Below, one piece after another: positions 7,972-16,498 of a stretch of DNA of 64,000 nucleotides. Each line of letters begins with the position of its first letter. Within the stretch, counting starts at the first letter, position 1. The position numbers and the translations under genes are program-made. The DNA lies in contig DHOR01000054.1 in the NCBI GenBank assembly GCA_002409995.1, forward strand, positions 1 through 64,000, given 5' to 3'. The DNA comes from Hungatella sp. UBA5385 (lineage in GTDB: Bacteria > Bacillota > Clostridia > Lachnospirales > Lachnospiraceae). The notes under the pieces were generated by a model. It worked only from the letters and a program-made list of their open reading frames with translations. It was not told the DNA's origin and made no database searches.

Positions 7972-9152
7972 TGGGAGTGACAGTTGACGTTGCATATAAA
8001 AGTCTGAACAAATTCACTGAGGTTTTATGCGGAGACAAGGTGGAGCTGCTTCAGACAGAGGATTCCAATATAATGATTCTGGCTGATGGAATGGGAAGCG
8101 GAGTGAAGGCAAACATTCTGGCAACTCTTACCTCCAAGATTCTTGGTACCATGTTTTTAAATGGTGCAACACTGGAGGAATGTGTGGAAACCATTGTGGA
8201 AACCCTTCCTGTCTGCCAGGTGCGTCAGGTGGCTTATTCCACCTTCAGCATATTGCAGGTGTTTAACAATGGAGATGCCTATCTTGTGGAATTTGACAAT
8301 CCAGGGTGCATTTTCGTGCGAAATGGGGAGCTGGTGCCAATTCCCCAGAATATACGGGAAATACAGAATAAGAAAATCAATGAATACCGTTTTAAGGTGA
8401 AAAAGGGAGATGCCCTGATTCTTATGAGTGATGGTACCATTCACGCAGGGGTGGGGCAGCTTCTGAACTTTGGCTGGCTGTGGGATGATATTGCAGACTA
8501 TGCAGTCCGGCAGTACAGAGTTACCATATCTGCCGCACGTCTTGCTGCTGCCATTAGCAGAGCCTGTGATGAGCTGTACCAGTTTCGTCCCGGGGATGAC
8601 ACAACTGTGGCAGTCATGAGGATTATAGACAGAAAACCTGTCCATCTTATGACCGGACCTGCTCAGGATGCCAAAGATGACAGGGGCATGGTAGATGATT
8701 TTATGTCAGGAGATTATACCACCAAACGGATTGTATGCGGAGGAACCAGCGCAAATATTGTATCCAGAATACTTGAAAAACCACTTAAAGTGACTCTGGA
8801 CTACTATGATCCGGATATTCCGCCCATTGCTTACATAGACAGCATCGAACTGGTGACAGAGGGAGTGCTGACTTTAAACAGAGTGCTTAAGCTGTTAAAA
8901 CGCTATGTGAAAAATGAAGCGGTGACAGAGGAATTTTTCCTTGAGCTGGATAAGCCCAACGGAGCTTCCATGGTGGCTAAGATGATTATAGAAGACTGTA
9001 CAGAGCTTCAGCTATACGTAGGCAGAGCGATTAACAGCGCATATCAGAACCCTGGTCTGCCCTTTGATCTGGGAATCCGCCAGAATCTGGTGGAACAGTT
9101 AAAACATACAGTAGAAGAAATGGGCAAAAAAGTTTCGATTACATATTTTTAA
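7971..9152 (+). CDS. SpoIIE-type PP2C serine/threonine phosphatase
   Basis: A 393-residue protein whose N-terminal half is a SpoIIE/RsbU-type PP2C domain. Metal-binding aspartates are in LADGMGSG near residue 39, MSDGT near 153 and GDDTTVAV near 210, so it should be catalytically active. Residues about 220-393 form an extra C-terminal domain that I do not recognise. The ATG shares its A with the stop of the sensory hydrogenase, so the two are translationally coupled. Such enzymes usually dephosphorylate STAS-domain or similar partners in partner switching; no STAS protein is encoded in this window, so the substrate is unknown. Confidence 0.9.
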   Translation: MGVTVDVAYKSLNKFTEVLCGDKVELLQTEDSNIMILADGMGSGVKANILATLTSKILGTMFLNGATLEECVETIVETLPVCQVRQVAYSTFSILQVFNNGDAYLVEFDNPGCIFVRNGELVPIPQNIREIQNKKINEYRFKVKKGDALILMSDGTIHAGVGQLLNFGWLWDDIADYAVRQYRVTISAARLAAAISRACDELYQFRPGDDTTVAVMRIIDRKPVHLMTGPAQDAKDDRGMVDDFMSGDYTTKRIVCGGTSANIVSRILEKPLKVTLDYYDPDIPPIAYIDSIELVTEGVLTLNRVLKLLKRYVKNEAVTEEFFLELDKPNGASMVAKMIIEDCTELQLYVGRAINSAYQNPGLPFDLGIRQNLVEQLKHTVEEMGKKVSITYF

Positions 9153-9173
9153 GGGAGCATAAGGAGGCAGATC

Positions 9174-10625
9174 ATGGTAACAAACGATGCAACATTACTT
9201 CGTATCAAACATCAGGTTTTAGATGAAGTGGCGCAGCTGGCATGGGAAGGAACACTGAAGGAGAAGAAAGAGGAAATTCCCTATAAGATCATTCCTGGTC
9301 CAAAAGCGCAGTTTCGGTGCTGTATCTATAGAGAAAGAGAGATTATACGGGAGAGAATCCGCCTTGCAGAAGGATTGTGCCCCAGCGGAAAGGACACTAC
9401 CAATATTGTTCAGGTCATCAGCTCAGCATGTGAAGGCTGTCCCATTGCCCGCTATGTTGTAACAGATAACTGTCAGCTGTGTATGGGAAAAGCATGTCAG
9501 AACTCCTGTAATTTCGGAGCTATTTCCATGGGACGGGACAGAGCTTATATTGATCCGGATCAATGCAAGGAGTGCGGAAAATGCTCTCAGGCATGTCCTT
9601 ATAATGCAATTGCAGATTTAACCCGTCCTTGTAAGAAAAGCTGTCCTGTAGATGCCATAACCATGGATGAGGATGGAATTGTTGTGATTGATGAGGGAAA
9701 ATGCATTCAGTGCGGCGCCTGTATCCACAGCTGTCCATTTGGCGCTATTGGTTCCAAAACATTTCTTGTTGATGTAATCAATATGATTCGAGCAGGGAAA
9801 CGGGTGGTTGCCATGGTTGCACCTGCTATTGAAGGTCAGCACGGACCTGATATTACCATGGCAAGCTGGAAGACCGCTCTTAAGAAAATAGGATTTGCAG
9901 ATATGGTGGAGGTTGCCCTTGGCGGCGATTTAACTGCTGCTGCAGAGGCAGAGGAATGGGCAGAAGCTTATAAAGAAGGAAAGAAGATGACAACCTCCTG
10001 TTGTCCTGCTTTTGTTAATATGATAAAGCAGCACTATCCCACACTTCTTGACAATATGTCCACAACTGTTTCTCCTATGTGTGCAGTTTCCAGAATGCTG
10101 AAAGATCAGGACCCTGAGACCATCACTGTATTTATCGGCCCTTGCATTGCTAAGAAAAGTGAAACTCTTGATTTGAATATTAAGGACAACGCAGATTATG
10201 CACTGACAGTAAGTGAAGCCCGTGCTATGATGAGGGCAAAAGGCGTAGATTTAGAGCCTGAGGAAAATACCTATCAGCAGGGCTCTAAGTTTGGGAAACG
10301 TTTCGGCAACAGCGGCGGCGTAACAGAAGCAGTTTTAGAGTGTTTAAAAGAAACAGGAGAAAATGCGGATATTACAGTTATGAAGTGCAATGGTGCGGCA
10401 GAGTGTAAGAAGGCATTAATGATGCTGAAAGTTGGCAGACTTCCTAATGATTTTATTGAGGGAATGATCTGCAGCGGCGGTTGTGTTGGCGGGCCGAGCA
10501 AACACAGAAGTGAGCAGGAGACGAAAAAAGCAAGAGATTTGCTCCTTGGTCAGGCTGACGGCAGAGAGGTTTATGAGAATTTAAAGAACCAGGGGGTGGA
10601 ACTGGTGGAAATGCATAGACATTAA
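9174..10625 (+). CDS. Monomeric [FeFe] hydrogenase, group B-like
   Basis: A 483-residue ferredoxin-type hydrogenase catalysing 2H+ + 2e- = H2. The N-terminal part is rich in Fe-S ligands: CQLC (100-103), CKECGKC (131-137), CKKSC (153-157) and CIQCGAC (177-183). The H-cluster motifs are L1 TSCCPAF (C276/C277), L2 GPCIAKK (C324) and L3 EGMICSGGC (C433, C437). The TSCCPAF form and the cysteine-rich N-terminus fit group B. Strong AAGGAGG 5' of the ATG. It is the last gene of the locus and the likely catalytic partner or target of the sensor and phosphatase upstream. Confidence 0.92.
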   Translation: MVTNDATLLRIKHQVLDEVAQLAWEGTLKEKKEEIPYKIIPGPKAQFRCCIYREREIIRERIRLAEGLCPSGKDTTNIVQVISSACEGCPIARYVVTDNCQLCMGKACQNSCNFGAISMGRDRAYIDPDQCKECGKCSQACPYNAIADLTRPCKKSCPVDAITMDEDGIVVIDEGKCIQCGACIHSCPFGAIGSKTFLVDVINMIRAGKRVVAMVAPAIEGQHGPDITMASWKTALKKIGFADMVEVALGGDLTAAAEAEEWAEAYKEGKKMTTSCCPAFVNMIKQHYPTLLDNMSTTVSPMCAVSRMLKDQDPETITVFIGPCIAKKSETLDLNIKDNADYALTVSEARAMMRAKGVDLEPEENTYQQGSKFGKRFGNSGGVTEAVLECLKETGENADITVMKCNGAAECKKALMMLKVGRLPNDFIEGMICSGGCVGGPSKHRSEQETKKARDLLLGQADGREVYENLKNQGVELVEMHRH

Positions 10626-10643
10626 TATGTGATAAAGATTTTG

Positions 10644-10698
10644 ATAAAATAAGCAATGCGTTTTTTGTTTTTAATTGAAAGGGCATTGCTTATTTTAT
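10644..10698. terminator. Terminator hairpin after hydrogenase locus 1
   Basis: A perfect 16-bp stem (10644-10659 with 10683-10698) around a T-rich 23-base loop, 19 bases after the hydrogenase stop. A/T-rich arm ends give T runs in both directions, so it may also end the leftward marR transcript. Confidence 0.7.
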
Positions 10699-10755
10699 TA
10701 TGTTTTGGGCAATGAGCAATGGGGAATAGGATATAGGTAATTGGTGCAGCTCCGG

Positions 10756-10896
10756 TCAATTTTTTTGGTTGTTTATATACTCTATAATCTCACCCAGATT
10801 CTCTCTTTTTGCTTCACAGCGTAATTCTTCCCCCAGCCAGGTGGCATATTCCTGACTGCTTCCGTATTTGGATTTGTAGACAACAATGATTTTCAT
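10756..10896 (-). pseudogene. Flavodoxin N-terminal stub (46 residues)
   Basis: The minus strand encodes MKIIVVYKSKYGSSQEYATW and continues to a stop after 46 codons. KIIVVYKSKYGSS is the flavodoxin beta-1 strand and FMN-phosphate loop (T/S-x-T/Y-G-x-T/S type). A full flavodoxin needs about 140 residues, so the rest is missing. The ATG overlaps the marR stop (ATGA), which shows that a marR-flavodoxin operon once existed here. I call it a remnant; a genuine short protein is less likely. Confidence 0.65.
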
Positions 10897-11351
10897 GAAT
10901 CCATCCTTTCTTCCATGGCTTGAAGATTCTCCACCATTTTTACTAGAACTTTTCCTGCAGCTATCTGTTCTTCTTTACTGATTCCTTTGTATAAATCATT
11001 GAGAAAATTCTGTGCATCTTCAGCTTTCTTCTGTGCACAGGCAAAGCCCTTCTCTGTGATACGGACACATTGGCTTCGTTTATCTGACTGGCTTTTTTCA
11101 AGTGTAACATATCCTTCTCTTTCCATGACTTCCAGCATTTTTGAAATATTCTGACGGGTGGAATCCATGGCAGCAGCGATTTGATTAATAGCAGGAGGCG
11201 GGTTCTGAGGCATATCTATCATGTTGCGCAGCAGAAACCACTGCTTTGTAGGAATTCCCTCTACTAGCTTATCTCCCATAAACTGCAGCTTATTGGCAAG
11301 GACAAAGGTGCCGCCAAATAGTAAATACTCTGTATTCTCAGGTGGTTTCAT
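10893..11351 (-). CDS. MarR-family transcriptional regulator
   Basis: A winged-helix repressor of about 152 residues. The start at 11351 is preferred over the upstream ATG at 11384 because AGAAGGG lies 9 bases before it. The recognition helix region is near residues 60-80 (AAAMDSTRQNISKMLEVMER), followed by the wing SQSDKRSQCVRITEKG. Its gene overlaps the flavodoxin stub by 4 bases. The promoter region contains two perfect palindromes that look like its own operator, so it probably represses itself. The inducer is unknown; flavodoxin-linked MarR proteins often answer oxidants or phenolics. Confidence 0.92.
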   Translation of the reverse strand: MKPPENTEYLLFGGTFVLANKLQFMGDKLVEGIPTKQWFLLRNMIDMPQNPPPAINQIAAAMDSTRQNISKMLEVMEREGYVTLEKSQSDKRSQCVRITEKGFACAQKKAEDAQNFLNDLYKGISKEEQIAAGKVLVKMVENLQAMEERMDS

Positions 11352-11411
11352 ATGAGTTTTCCCTTCTGTAAATAAAATAGGCAATAGGTTGCGTACTGTA
11401 TATCTTTCTTC

Positions 11412-11444
11412 ATCATATGCAATGCATTGCCTATTGTCAATAGG
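11412..11444 (-). promoter_or_regulatory. marR promoter with overlapping palindromic operators
   Basis: TTGACA (11435-11440), a 17-base spacer and TATGAT (11412-11417) on the minus strand. The -35 lies inside the palindrome cctattg-t-caatagg (11430-11444), and the spacer holds gcaatgcattgc (11419-11430), a perfect 12-base palindrome. A repressor bound here would block RNA polymerase, so autoregulation by MarR is likely. Confidence 0.75.
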
Positions 11445-11742
11445 AAAATAAACAATATACAGAATAAGATGTAAGTTATAATACTGGACAACATATTATA
11501 TGTTATAACAAATAAACGGGTCTTAAAAAGTGACAAAATGTCAAAAAACATACATAACACACAAAAAAAGAAAATAATTATAATAATACTTGACATTATA
11601 GCTGATTTAACATATTATAAGACATAACAAGATAAGCCCTAAAATTAAAATAATAATGTATTTACTTTTAAAACCTGTTCTATGTTATAATAAGATATTA
11701 TATGTTGTGAAAGATATTGGAGATTAGAAGAGGAGGCAGGTT
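11445..11742 (+). promoter_or_regulatory. AT-rich gap with repeated operator-like motifs before gntR
   Basis: No gene is seen. Three related motifs recur: the perfect palindrome aacatattatatgtt near 11490, aacatattataagacataac near 11609, and gatattatatgtt near 11693. The last overlaps the likely gntR promoter (TATAAT near 11685). They are good candidates for GntR autoregulatory sites. Confidence 0.45.
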
Positions 11743-12459
11743 GTGATTAAAAAAGTAAAAACTCAGACGTTATATGAGCAGGTGGAAGAGCAGATCCGCA
11801 ATATGATATTAAACGGAGCATACCGGAAGGGGGATTTGCTTCCTAGTGAAAAGGATTTAATGGATATGACAGGCGTAAGCCGCATCACTGTCCGGGAAGC
11901 TATCCGGGGGCTGGCAGAGGTGGGAATTATTGAAACCCGAAAAGGTAAGGGCAGCATTGTATTGATCGATGGCAATGAGCTGCTGGCGCGTGCCGGAATG
12001 GAAGAGAGCACCGGTTATCGAAGGAATTTTGAGCTTGCTACAGAAACCCGTCTTTTAATAGAACCTGAGATCGCAAGGCAGGCAGCTCTTCTGGCAACTA
12101 ATGAGGAAATAGCATATCTGGAGCAGTGTCTCATTCAGGGGGAGAAGAAGAAAAGGACAGGCAGTGATGTGGAAAGCCATCTGGAGGATTTCCACAGAGG
12201 GATTTTAAAAATACTGGACAATCCGGTTCTGGCTGAATTCTTTGACAGTCTCACCAGGCTGGAGGCTAATGAAAGGTATACAACTCTGGTACCTCCTGGA
12301 AGACAGATGACGGTATCTCAGGAGCTTCATGCTCAGCATTACAAGATTTTTGAGGCGATCAAAGAGCACAATGGAGAGTTTGCGTATTTTTATATGAAAG
12401 AACACATGCTCTATTTAAAGAACACATATACAAAATATTTTGACAACTTCTTCTTGTAA
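11743..12459 (+). CDS. GntR-family regulator (FadR subfamily)
   Basis: A 238-residue regulator with an N-terminal winged helix (about residues 5-75; LPSEKDLMDMTGVSRITVREAI is the typical GntR recognition region) and a C-terminal all-helical FCD ligand-binding domain (about 95-225) with the usual metal-site histidines, including EDFHRGI and HYKIFEAI. It starts with GTG behind AGGAGG. The MFS transporter, MalY-type lyase and amino acid permease follow on the same strand and are its probable targets. The ligand is likely a small carboxylate or amino acid derivative (inference). Confidence 0.92.
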   Translation: MIKKVKTQTLYEQVEEQIRNMILNGAYRKGDLLPSEKDLMDMTGVSRITVREAIRGLAEVGIIETRKGKGSIVLIDGNELLARAGMEESTGYRRNFELATETRLLIEPEIARQAALLATNEEIAYLEQCLIQGEKKKRTGSDVESHLEDFHRGILKILDNPVLAEFFDSLTRLEANERYTTLVPPGRQMTVSQELHAQHYKIFEAIKEHNGEFAYFYMKEHMLYLKNTYTKYFDNFFL

Positions 12460-12517
12460 AATAAAGTGACAGTGGGAAAAGTTATGTGGCCCGGTCATGT
12501 GACAGGAGATTGGAACT

Positions 12518-13753
12518 ATGAAATTAGCAAAGAGACCGGAGTATCCCTGGTTACTGGTAATTGCATATTCCTGCCTGGGAGTGTGTATGCCGGCAGCAGT
12601 GACTCAGTTCAGCATGCTGGTAAGCACAATGGCAGAGGCAATGGGAGTGGGGGAACAGACCATACTGCTGGCAGACAGTCTTCGTGCAGTATGTCTGGTG
12701 ACAGCCATGTTTTTGTCAGGAATTGTATACAAGCATCTTGGACTTCGCAAGACTATGGTGCTGGGATTATTTTTTCAGATAGCACCTCAGTTTTTGATTC
12801 CTGCGGCAGTGAGGAGCCAGAGCCTTGTTTTCTTCTATGCTGCAAAAGGGATGCAGGGACTTAATGCAGTGGCATTTCCTCTCTATCTTGCAACTATAAG
12901 CACCTGGGTAAGCGCCCGATACAGAGGGCTTGCAACAGCCATATTCAATGGTAGCTTTACAGCAGGTGCAGGTGTGGGAGCCTGGGTATCAGGCATGCTG
13001 ATACCAAGAGTGGGCTGGCAGATGTCTTTCTATGCTGTGGGAGCAGCCTGTCTGTTCTTTGCAATTCCGGTTCTTCTTATTACAAGAGAAAAGGACCAAC
13101 CGGAAGATAACAGGGAGAGGAAAAAGGATTCCAGACAGTATGGAAGGATTATAAAAAACAGGACAACCTGGCTCCTTGTGCTGGCGCTTCTTGCCAATAC
13201 ATGGATTACACAGGCGGTTACAGTGGATATGTCGGTTTATGCTTCTTATTTGAACTACAGCTATAGGCAGACTGGAAGTCTGATGCTGATGATCAGTGTT
13301 GTAACGGTGGTTTCTTCCGTTCTTGCAGGTGGAATATCAGATTATTGTGCTTCAAAGGCAGAGGATAAATTAAAGAGCAGGGTTAAGGTTCTCTCACTCG
13401 GTTATGTAGTTGCGGCAGTGGCAGCGCTTATTCTGCCATTTGGAGGGGAAAAGGGATTTGTGTTTGTGGCAGTAATGGCTTCAGCCATGATGACAGGAAC
13501 CTCCTGGGCTCAGGGTGTTTACTGGGCAATTCCAAGTGAACTCTATGAAGCAAGGGATCATGTGGTGGTAACCGCTATCTGTTCCGGCGCTTCTAATATT
13601 GTCAATCCCATTGCTCCTATGGTAGTAGGGGTGGTCCTTGGAACCAGAGGGCTGTGGAGCATTGGCTGGATGACATGCAGTGTTATGGCAGTGATTAGTT
13701 TAGCAGCTGTCCTGATGATCTCCGGATACGAAACCAGGAAAGCTGATAGATAA
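12518..13753 (+). CDS. MFS transporter
   Basis: A 411-residue membrane transporter with about 12 hydrophobic segments in two halves, separated by a charged central loop near residues 190-210 (REKDQPEDNRERKKD). The loop after helix 2 carries a weak MFS signature (YKHLGLRKTM). Its place between a GntR regulator and a MalY-type aminotransferase suggests uptake or exchange of a small organic acid or amino acid derivative. The substrate cannot be read from sequence. A long alternative frame across the first third (12466-12864) is an overlap artefact. Confidence 0.88.
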   Translation: MKLAKRPEYPWLLVIAYSCLGVCMPAAVTQFSMLVSTMAEAMGVGEQTILLADSLRAVCLVTAMFLSGIVYKHLGLRKTMVLGLFFQIAPQFLIPAAVRSQSLVFFYAAKGMQGLNAVAFPLYLATISTWVSARYRGLATAIFNGSFTAGAGVGAWVSGMLIPRVGWQMSFYAVGAACLFFAIPVLLITREKDQPEDNRERKKDSRQYGRIIKNRTTWLLVLALLANTWITQAVTVDMSVYASYLNYSYRQTGSLMLMISVVTVVSSVLAGGISDYCASKAEDKLKSRVKVLSLGYVVAAVAALILPFGGEKGFVFVAVMASAMMTGTSWAQGVYWAIPSELYEARDHVVVTAICSGASNIVNPIAPMVVGVVLGTRGLWSIGWMTCSVMAVISLAAVLMISGYETRKADR

Positions 13754-13779
13754 TAAAAAAGTTAAGAAGGAGGGGTATT

Positions 13780-14952
13780 ATGTATGATTTTGATCAGGTA
13801 CAAAATCGGGAAGGAACGGGTTGCGTAAAATGGGATAAACAGTACTCTTTTGGAGTGAAGTCCGGGCTTTTGCCATTTTGGATTGCAGATACGGATTTTG
13901 CATCTGTACCTGAAATTTTAGATGCCATTAAGGAGAGGTGCAATCATCCCTTAATCGGCTACAGCGATTATGAAGATGACTGTCTCAGCGCTATTCAGGG
14001 GTGGTATAAGCGGAGACATGGCTGGGAGATTCCTGCTTCCTATATGCTTCCGGGCAGCGGTGTGGTGACTTCCCTGAGATTCTCGATTCAGGCACTTACT
14101 GATGTGGGAGATAAGGTTTTGGTATTTTCACCGGTTTATGATCCTTTCTTTGCCATTATTAACAACACAGACAGAACTCTGGTGGACTGTCCTCTGGATT
14201 ACATAGAGGGGAAATATCTTATGAATTGGGAGCGCCTTGAGGAGGAACTTAAGGCAGGAGTGAAGGTGATCATTCTCTGTAATCCTCATAATCCAATTGG
14301 ACGTGTATGGACCTATGAGGAACTGGAAAGGCTGGCTAAGTTATGTAAACAATATCATGTATATCTTCTGTCTGACGAGATTCATGGAGATATTACATTA
14401 TATGATAATCAGTATACAACCATGGGCAAATTCCTGGAGATTTATGACAAGCTGATTATCTATACTGCAATCAGTAAAACCTTTAATATGGCAGGGCTTA
14501 TTTCCTCCTGTATGATGATTCCTGATGAGGAATTAAAGGATAAGATCGAAGGTGCGCTTTCTGATGCATGGATTTTCGGGCCAAATGCCCTTGCGTTTCC
14601 TGCAATTACAGCTGCATATACTCATGGAGATAACTGGGTAGATGGACAGAATGCTTATTTAACAGAAAATGCAGAAACGGTAATGAAGTTTATTGACCGG
14701 GAAATGCCGGCTGTAAAGTATGTGAAGCCGGAAGGTACATTTTTAATGTGGCTGGATTTTAATTGTTTCCATAAATCCAGTGATGAGCTGACAAAACTGA
14801 TGGCTGAAAAGTATGGGGTGGCCCTTGGTAATGGAGCTCATTACGGAAAACAGTGCGATGGTTTTATGAGACTGAATATTGGAACCTCCCGCAGTGTTTT
14901 GCTGAAAGGACTTGAAAAACTAAAAGAACTTTATCAGGATTTGGAGGGTTAA
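13780..14952 (+). CDS. MalY/PatB-family PLP-dependent C-S lyase or aminotransferase
   Basis: A fold-type I PLP enzyme of 390 residues. The N-terminus (YDFDQVQNREGTGCVKWD) is characteristic of the MalY/PatB group, which cleaves cystathionine or cysteine conjugates to a thiol, ammonia and a keto acid. The PLP-binding lysine is in AISKTFNMAG near residue 230; NPHNPIGRVW and LSDEIHGDI are the usual cofactor-contact motifs. Strong AAGGAGG before the ATG. The amino acid permease begins 3 bases after the stop, so transport and breakdown of a sulfur amino acid or conjugate is likely. MalY-like proteins can also act as regulators. Confidence 0.92.
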   Translation: MYDFDQVQNREGTGCVKWDKQYSFGVKSGLLPFWIADTDFASVPEILDAIKERCNHPLIGYSDYEDDCLSAIQGWYKRRHGWEIPASYMLPGSGVVTSLRFSIQALTDVGDKVLVFSPVYDPFFAIINNTDRTLVDCPLDYIEGKYLMNWERLEEELKAGVKVIILCNPHNPIGRVWTYEELERLAKLCKQYHVYLLSDEIHGDITLYDNQYTTMGKFLEIYDKLIIYTAISKTFNMAGLISSCMMIPDEELKDKIEGALSDAWIFGPNALAFPAITAAYTHGDNWVDGQNAYLTENAETVMKFIDREMPAVKYVKPEGTFLMWLDFNCFHKSSDELTKLMAEKYGVALGNGAHYGKQCDGFMRLNIGTSRSVLLKGLEKLKELYQDLEG

Positions 14953-14955
14953 TCA

Positions 14956-16263
14956 ATGGAGAAGAAGTTAACGTTTTGGGATTGTATGGGTTTTTGTATC
15001 GGGCAGATTATTGGGTCCGGAATCATGGTTTTAACAGGTATCGTGATTGGTATAACAGGGCATGGAACACCCATGGCATTTATTCTGGCAGCAGGGCTTG
15101 CAATTATGACAATGTTACCTTTTACAGTGCTTGCTTCCACCCTTCCTGCCAATGGTGCAGGTTATACTTATATTAAACGTCTCATCGGCGATAAAGCAGG
15201 ATTTTTCTATCTGGGCGCCTTTGTGCTGACACAGGTTCTCATCGCTACATTTGCCAAGGGTTTTGCCGGTTATTTTGTAAGCGTATTTCCCCAGTTTAAC
15301 GAAAGTGTGGTTGCAATTGCAGCTCTGGCAATCGCTGTGGTGGTTAATATGATTGGGCTTAAAACCTCAGCAATTGTGCAGAAATTTATGGTAGTATTTT
15401 TACTTCTGTCTCTGGCTATGTTTATTGCCTTTGGCCTTCCCAAAGTGGAGTGGAGTGCTCTGGAATTTACAAGAGCCAATATTATGCCTAATGGAACAAG
15501 AGACTTTTTAATGGGAATTGCTCTTTTATCCTTTGCTACAGGCGGTGCCAAGTTTGTGGCTGAAAACGGTGATGAGATTGAGAATCCGGAAAAGACTATT
15601 CCAAAAGCAATGATTATATCCACTTTACTGGTAGCGTGTTTCTATGCTTTAATCGGTGTTGTTGCAAGCGGCGTGCTTCCTCTTGAAGAGGTTGCATTCC
15701 AGAACCTTACTGTTGTTGCAAAGGCTATTTTCCCTCCTGGACTTTATATTTTCTTCGTTGTTGGGGGAGCTATGTTTGCACTTGCAACTACTTTAAACGG
15801 AACTCTTTCCTGGGTTACAAGAGGACTTCAGACTGCTTCCAAGGAAGGCTGGCTGCCTGAAATATTTGCAAAAGAGAATAAAGGCGGCGCTCCTGTTCTC
15901 CTTCTCCTGGTATTTGCTTTTGTAGGTGCTGTTCCGATTCTTACAGGAATGGACACAGGCGCAATTGCCAATATGGGTGTTGGTCTCGATATGCTGACAG
16001 AGTTTGCTGTGCTCATCGCCTGCTTCCGGCTTCCTAAGATGTTTCCTGAGGAATTTGCAAAATCAACTCTGAGAATGAAAAAAGGAACTTTATATGTACT
16101 GCTTTGCATTGTAGGCGTTCTTATGCTTGGAACATCTTATGTAAACTTATCTGATTTATCAGGACCGATTTATATTGCAATTATAGTTTATCTGGTCTTT
16201 GTTTTCCTGCTGACACAGGTCCGTTATAAATATTTTAAAGAGAAACAGAAAAGCCTGAAATAA
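14956..16263 (+). CDS. APC-superfamily amino acid permease
   Basis: A 435-residue transporter with about 12 hydrophobic segments. The first helix carries IGQIIGSGIMVLTG, the unwound glycine-rich region that contacts substrate in APC-fold transporters, and helix 6 contains SFATGGAKFVAENGDEI. The gene follows the MalY-type lyase by 3 bases and is the last of the GntR-led set; a terminator at 16295 ends the unit. It probably imports the amino acid that the lyase degrades. Confidence 0.92.
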   Translation: MEKKLTFWDCMGFCIGQIIGSGIMVLTGIVIGITGHGTPMAFILAAGLAIMTMLPFTVLASTLPANGAGYTYIKRLIGDKAGFFYLGAFVLTQVLIATFAKGFAGYFVSVFPQFNESVVAIAALAIAVVVNMIGLKTSAIVQKFMVVFLLLSLAMFIAFGLPKVEWSALEFTRANIMPNGTRDFLMGIALLSFATGGAKFVAENGDEIENPEKTIPKAMIISTLLVACFYALIGVVASGVLPLEEVAFQNLTVVAKAIFPPGLYIFFVVGGAMFALATTLNGTLSWVTRGLQTASKEGWLPEIFAKENKGGAPVLLLLVFAFVGAVPILTGMDTGAIANMGVGLDMLTEFAVLIACFRLPKMFPEEFAKSTLRMKKGTLYVLLCIVGVLMLGTSYVNLSDLSGPIYIAIIVYLVFVFLLTQVRYKYFKEKQKSLK

Positions 16264-16294
16264 AATACTTTTTTTCTATTTTCACTGAAGTGAA

Positions 16295-16339
16295 CAAGGG
16301 TGCTGCAAAATGAAAATTTTGTCAGTACCCTTGATTTTT
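16295..16339 (+). terminator. Intrinsic terminator
   Basis: An imperfect stem, caagggtgctg/cagtacccttg extended inward by aaaat/atttt (about 16295-16333), then ATTTTT. It ends the gntR-MFS-malY-permease unit. Confidence 0.8.
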
Positions 16340-16362
16340 GTGAGAAAATATACGTTTTTTCC

Positions 16363-16440
16363 TTTGTGCAAAAAGTTAGACTTGCACAAATGTGCAAAAA
16401 GAAAGAAAAGATTGCACATATGATCACGACATGCTAAGAT
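16363..16440 (+). promoter_or_regulatory. Promoter and TTGCACA operators of the ulaF-talC-sorC unit
   Basis: Four TTGCACA/TGTGCAA half-sites lie here, including the perfect palindrome ttgcaca-aa-tgtgcaa (16382-16397). The last half-site doubles as the -35 (TTGCAC, 16412-16417); 17 bases on is an extended -10, TGCTAAGAT (TAAGAT 16435-16440). The SorC-type protein encoded at 17891 is the natural candidate to bind here. Confidence 0.75.
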
Positions 16441-16498
16441 GAATGCAGATAGCCTGGTGTTTTCTTCCACTAAGGCGCAGATGAAAGGAGTATGGTAC

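Noticed and set aside
12466..12864. A 132-codon plus-strand frame before and within the MFS gene
   Set aside because: Out of frame with the MFS protein, no hydrophobic or domain pattern, ends inside it.
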